A stretch of DNA of 7,274 nt, taken from an uncultured Oscillospiraceae bacterium. Its GTDB lineage: Bacteria > Bacillota > Clostridia > Oscillospirales > Oscillospiraceae. The stretch's first letter is position 1; each line of letters opens with the position of its first letter. The notes under the pieces were generated by a model. It worked only from the letters and a program-made list of their open reading frames with translations, ran no database searches and was not told where the DNA came from. The translations under genes were made by a program, and so were the position numbers. Of the stretch, positions 4,772-7,274 are shown one piece after another. Where the stretch lies: positions 1 to 7,274 of the forward strand of contig CAKUKL010000071.1 in the NCBI GenBank assembly GCA_934662925.1, given 5' to 3'.

Positions 4772-6067
4772 TTGAAGAAATATGTCATCCACGGCGGGAG
4801 ACCGCTTTATGGTAAGATCAATATCAGCGGCGCGAAGAACGCCGCCGTCGGCATCATTCCCGCCGCCCTGCTGGTGGATGGAGTGTGCCGGATCGAGAAT
4901 ATTCCCCAGATCAGCGACGTGACGCTGATGCTCAATATGCTGCAGGAGCTGGGCGCGGAGGTGCGCACCGTCAACCGGACCACGGTGGACGTGGACTGTT
5001 CCCACGTGGTGAACCGGCAGGTCCCCTACGAGTCCGGGCGGAAGATCCGGGCCAGCTACTACCTCATCGGGGCCATGCTGGGCCGGTTCGGCTCGGCGGA
5101 GGTGCCCCTGCCCGGCGGGTGCGATTTCGGCGGACGGCCCATCGACCAGCACATCAAGGGCATGATGGCCATGGGCGCGGAGGTGGACGTGCGCAACGGC
5201 TATGTGTGCGCGAAGGCCGCCGAGGGCCGGCTCAAGGGCACGCAGGTGTACCTCGACGTGGTCACTGTGGGCGCCACCATGAACATCATGCTGGCCGCTA
5301 CGCTGGCGGAGGGCATGACGGTCATCGAAAACGCCGCCAAGGAGCCGCACATTGTGGATCTGGCCAACTTCCTCAACTCCATGGGTGCCAACATCATGGG
5401 GGCGGGCACCGACGTCATCAAGATCCGGGGTGTGGACAAGCTACGGGGCGGGGAGTATTCCATTATCCCCGACCAGATCGAGGCGGGCACCTATATGGCC
5501 GCCGTGGCCGCCGCCGGCGGCGAGGTGCGCATCAACAACATCATCCCCAAGCACATGGAGTGCATCACCGCCAAGCTGGTGGAGATGGGCGTCGAGGTGG
5601 AGGAGGACGGCGACAGCCTTATCGTCCGCCGCCACGGGCCGCTCCAGCGCACCAACGTCAAGACCATGCCCTATCCGGGCTTCCCGACCGACATGCAGCC
5701 CCAGATCGCGGCGGTGCTGTGCCTCGCGCAGGGCACCAGCGTGCTCACCGAGGGCGTGTGGGACAACCGCTACCGCTACACCAACGAGTTCCGCCGGATG
5801 GGCGCGAAAATTCAGGTGGACGGCAAGATCGCCATCATCGAGGGCGTGGAGTCCCTCACCGGCGCGCCGGTGGAGGCCTGCGACCTGCGGGCGGGGGCGG
5901 CCATGGTCATCGCGGGCCTTGCGGCCCAGGGCACCACGGAGGTGTCCAACATCAAGCACATCGAGCGGGGTTACGAGGACATCGTGGGCAAGCTCTCCGG
6001 CGTGGGGGCGGACATCCGCATGGTGGAGGTCCCCGACGAGGAAAAGACGGCGGAGGCCGCGGGCTGA
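4772..6067 (+). CDS. murA: UDP-N-acetylglucosamine 1-carboxyvinyltransferase (MurA)
   Basis: MurA transfers enolpyruvate from phosphoenolpyruvate to UDP-GlcNAc in the cytoplasm, the first committed step of peptidoglycan synthesis and the target of fosfomycin. The product is 431 aa (E. coli 419). K22-N23 of SGAKNA match the conserved substrate-binding pair; R93 lies in KIRAS; the active-site loop LPGGCDFGGRPIDQH carries the catalytic Cys117 (so fosfomycin sensitivity is expected, unlike Asp-substituted enzymes) and R122; FPTDMQ places the catalytic Asp at residue 307. The PIDQHIKG stretch is reminiscent of the Firmicute MurZ/MurA2 paralogue, but that subgroup call is tentative. The start is TTG at 4772, supported by AAGAGGTG (4759-4766) 5 nt upstream and by correct N-terminal alignment; no ATG or GTG fits. 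A long leader precedes it and a strong terminator follows 29 nt after the stop. Confidence 0.97.
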   Translation: MKKYVIHGGRPLYGKINISGAKNAAVGIIPAALLVDGVCRIENIPQISDVTLMLNMLQELGAEVRTVNRTTVDVDCSHVVNRQVPYESGRKIRASYYLIGAMLGRFGSAEVPLPGGCDFGGRPIDQHIKGMMAMGAEVDVRNGYVCAKAAEGRLKGTQVYLDVVTVGATMNIMLAATLAEGMTVIENAAKEPHIVDLANFLNSMGANIMGAGTDVIKIRGVDKLRGGEYSIIPDQIEAGTYMAAVAAAGGEVRINNIIPKHMECITAKLVEMGVEVEEDGDSLIVRRHGPLQRTNVKTMPYPGFPTDMQPQIAAVLCLAQGTSVLTEGVWDNRYRYTNEFRRMGAKIQVDGKIAIIEGVESLTGAPVEACDLRAGAAMVIAGLAAQGTTEVSNIKHIERGYEDIVGKLSGVGADIRMVEVPDEEKTAEAAG

Positions 6068-6096
6068 AAACGCCCGGAAACGAAATCGACGCATCG

Positions 6097-6131
6097 GGCC
6101 GGGGACGGGAGACCGCCCCGGCCTGTTTTTT
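6097..6131 (+). terminator. Intrinsic terminator between murA and yycJ
   Basis: GGCCGGGG (6097-6104) pairs with CCCCGGCC (6116-6123); inside, after one bulged A, CGG pairs with CCG around a GAGA (GNRA-type) loop. The 11-bp GC stem is followed by TG and six T (6126-6131). It looks strong. The last T directly touches the GAGGTG ribosome binding site of the next gene. Confidence 0.85.
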
Positions 6132-6143
6132 GAGGTGAGTGCA

Positions 6144-6941
6144 TTGTTGAAGGCGGCGACGCTGGCCAGCGGGTCATCGGGAAACTGTTTGGTGGTGTCC
6201 GACGGAAAGACCCATATTCTCATTGACGCGGGGGTATCTGCCCGACGGATCACCACGGGCCTGCGGGCGCTGGGCATCGAGCCGGGGGAGGTCCGGGGCG
6301 TCCTCATCACCCACGAGCACAGCGACCACATCGCGGGACTGCCGGTGCTGTGCCGCCAGATCGGGGCGGAACTTTACACCGCCGAGCCCACGGCGGTGGA
6401 GATCTGCCGCAAGGCGGCGGGACTGGAGGAGCGGTTCCGGGTATTTGAACCGGGAGAGCGGTTCGCCGTGGGCGATCTGGTGATCGGCACCTTTGCCATC
6501 AGCCACGACTGCGCCTGCCCGGTGGGGTTCACGGTGGAGGACGGCAGCCGGAAAATGGCGCTGTGCACCGATCTGGGCGTGGTGACCCGGGGGGTGCTGG
6601 ACAGCATCCGGGGAGCCGGACTGCTGGTGAACGAGTTCAACTACGACCCGGACATGCTCCGGACGGGGCCGTACCCGGCCATGCTCAAAGAGCGGATCTT
6701 AGGCCGTCAGGGCCACCTGTCCAATGAGACGGGAGGAAAGCTGGCGGCGTGGGCCGTCCGGCAGGGGACGGGCCGGATCGTGCTGGCCCACCTCTCCAAG
6801 GAGAACAACACCCCGTCGGCGGCGCTGGACGCCGCGGAGCGGGCCATGGCGGGGATCGAAGCCCGGGTGGGGGAGGACGTGACCCTCACCGTCGCCCCGC
6901 GGAGCGAGGGAACGGGCTGGATGGAGGTGCCGGAATGCTGA
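6144..6941 (+). CDS. yycJ: MBL-fold metallohydrolase, YycJ/WalJ family
   Basis: This is a 265-aa single-domain metallo-beta-lactamase-fold protein, the usual length for YycJ/WalJ. In B. subtilis YycJ is a DNA exonuclease encoded next to the WalRK cell-wall two-component system; that activity is known for the family, not shown here. The N-terminal LASGSSGN (7-14) is the family signature. Metal ligands are in order: THEHSDH (56-62: His57, His59, Asp61, His62), His121 in ISHD, Asp143 in CTDLG and His216 in LAHLSKENN. The start is TTG at 6144, 6 nt after GAGGTG (6132-6137); the in-frame TTG at 6147 is an alternative, and longer upstream extensions of this frame are antisense-quality translation of murA. 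The gene overlaps rlmH by 7 nt, so the two are translationally coupled. No promoter is evident between murA and this gene, so expression probably needs read-through of the preceding terminator or an unrecognised promoter. Confidence 0.92.
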   Translation: MLKAATLASGSSGNCLVVSDGKTHILIDAGVSARRITTGLRALGIEPGEVRGVLITHEHSDHIAGLPVLCRQIGAELYTAEPTAVEICRKAAGLEERFRVFEPGERFAVGDLVIGTFAISHDCACPVGFTVEDGSRKMALCTDLGVVTRGVLDSIRGAGLLVNEFNYDPDMLRTGPYPAMLKERILGRQGHLSNETGGKLAAWAVRQGTGRIVLAHLSKENNTPSAALDAAERAMAGIEARVGEDVTLTVAPRSEGTGWMEVPEC

Positions 6942-7274
6942 ATGTGACGGTCATCTGTGTGGGGAAGATGAAGGAAAAGTTTTACATAGAGGCGGCCGCG
7001 GAGTATCTGAAGCGGCTGAAGGGCTACTGTAAGCTGAACATCGTGGAGCTGGCGGAGGAGCGGCTGCCCCAGAGCCCGGCTGCGGGCCAGATCGAGGGGG
7101 CACTGGAAAAGGAGAGCGAAGCCATCCTCGCCAAAATTCCAAAGGGCAGCCGGGTGGTGGCCATGTGCGTGGAGGGCAAGGCCATGTCCAGTCTGGAGCT
7201 TGCGGGCACCCTCAACCGCTGGATGGTGGCGGGGTGCTCCGACGTGACGTTCCTCATCGGCGGCTCCTACGGCA
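6935..7274 (+). CDS. rlmH: 23S rRNA (pseudouridine1915-N3)-methyltransferase RlmH, N-terminal part
   Basis: RlmH is a small SPOUT-family enzyme that uses S-adenosylmethionine to methylate N3 of pseudouridine 1915 in helix 69 of 23S rRNA, acting on assembled 70S ribosomes as a homodimer. The window holds residues 1-113 of about 159. The start MLNVTVICVGKMKEKF matches the family opening (strand, then V-G-K-x-K), ARGs and Glu-rich helices follow, and the segment ends in LIGGSYG (107-113), the glycine-rich SAM-binding loop before the trefoil knot, which is cut by the window edge. The ATG at 6935 lies 5 nt after GGAGGTG (6923-6929) and overlaps the end of yycJ by 7 nt, indicating translational coupling. 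No defect is visible in the part shown. Confidence 0.95.
   Translation, partial: MLNVTVICVGKMKEKFYIEAAAEYLKRLKGYCKLNIVELAEERLPQSPAAGQIEGALEKESEAILAKIPKGSRVVAMCVEGKAMSSLELAGTLNRWMVAGCSDVTFLIGGSYG

Noticed and set aside
4591..4815. 74-aa open frame in the murA leader, overlapping murA
   Set aside because: There is no proper Shine-Dalgarno sequence before the ATG. The composition follows the leader hairpins, and its end is out-of-frame murA. A translated leader peptide cannot be wholly excluded.
4885..6138. 417-aa plus-strand frame inside murA
   Set aside because: Gly/Arg/His-rich shadow of murA in another frame.
5352..6143. Long N-terminal extension of the yycJ frame
   Set aside because: The extension is a Ser/Arg/Pro-rich out-of-frame reading of murA. 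YycJ homologues start just before LASGSSGN, and the ribosome binding site at 6132-6137 fixes the start.

Overview
The window looks like a chromosomal segment of a high-GC member of the Clostridia, most likely an Oscillospiraceae-type gut anaerobe (Oscillibacter/Flavonifractor-like). The grounds are strong GGAGGTG-type Shine-Dalgarno sites, TTG starts, a consensus CIRCE operator, a Gram-positive-style YycJ next to RlmH, GC-rich coding sequence and Pro/Glu/Ser-rich lipoproteins. The genus is inference; no rRNA or other marker is present.

Layout. Positions 1-4278 are coded on the minus strand and 4772-7274 on the plus strand, with a divergent regulatory region between. From the left: the first 46 codons of a lipoprotein gene (1-139, runs off the edge); a complete 416-aa lipoprotein (250-1500) with its own promoter and a tandem 11-bp motif upstream; a 535-bp gene-free stretch (1501-2035) with two diverged direct repeats and several hairpins, one of which is the terminator of the next gene; a 71-aa HPr-fold protein lacking the phosphorylatable histidine (2036-2251); and the chaperone gene htpG (2374-4278). 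The htpG promoter is overlapped by a perfect CIRCE (HrcA operator) and, at its -35 end, by an 8-bp inverted repeat.

Rightward, a consensus-like promoter at 4517-4545 drives murA (first step of peptidoglycan precursor synthesis) after an unusually long, hairpin-rich leader of about 220 nt. murA ends before a strong intrinsic terminator whose U-tract directly abuts the Shine-Dalgarno site of a yycJ-like metallo-beta-lactamase-fold gene. That gene overlaps rlmH (23S rRNA pseudouridine methyltransferase) by 7 nt; rlmH is cut by the right edge.

Biologically the segment is mostly housekeeping: cell-wall synthesis, a nuclease-like MBL protein, ribosome modification and protein quality control. The points worth a second look are regulatory: CIRCE control of htpG, the structured murA leader, the terminator immediately before yycJ-rlmH, the putative operator of the lipoprotein gene, and the repeat-rich intergenic block. 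The active-site-less HPr homologue is the most interesting protein. I found no CRISPR array, transposase, phage gene, tRNA or rRNA.
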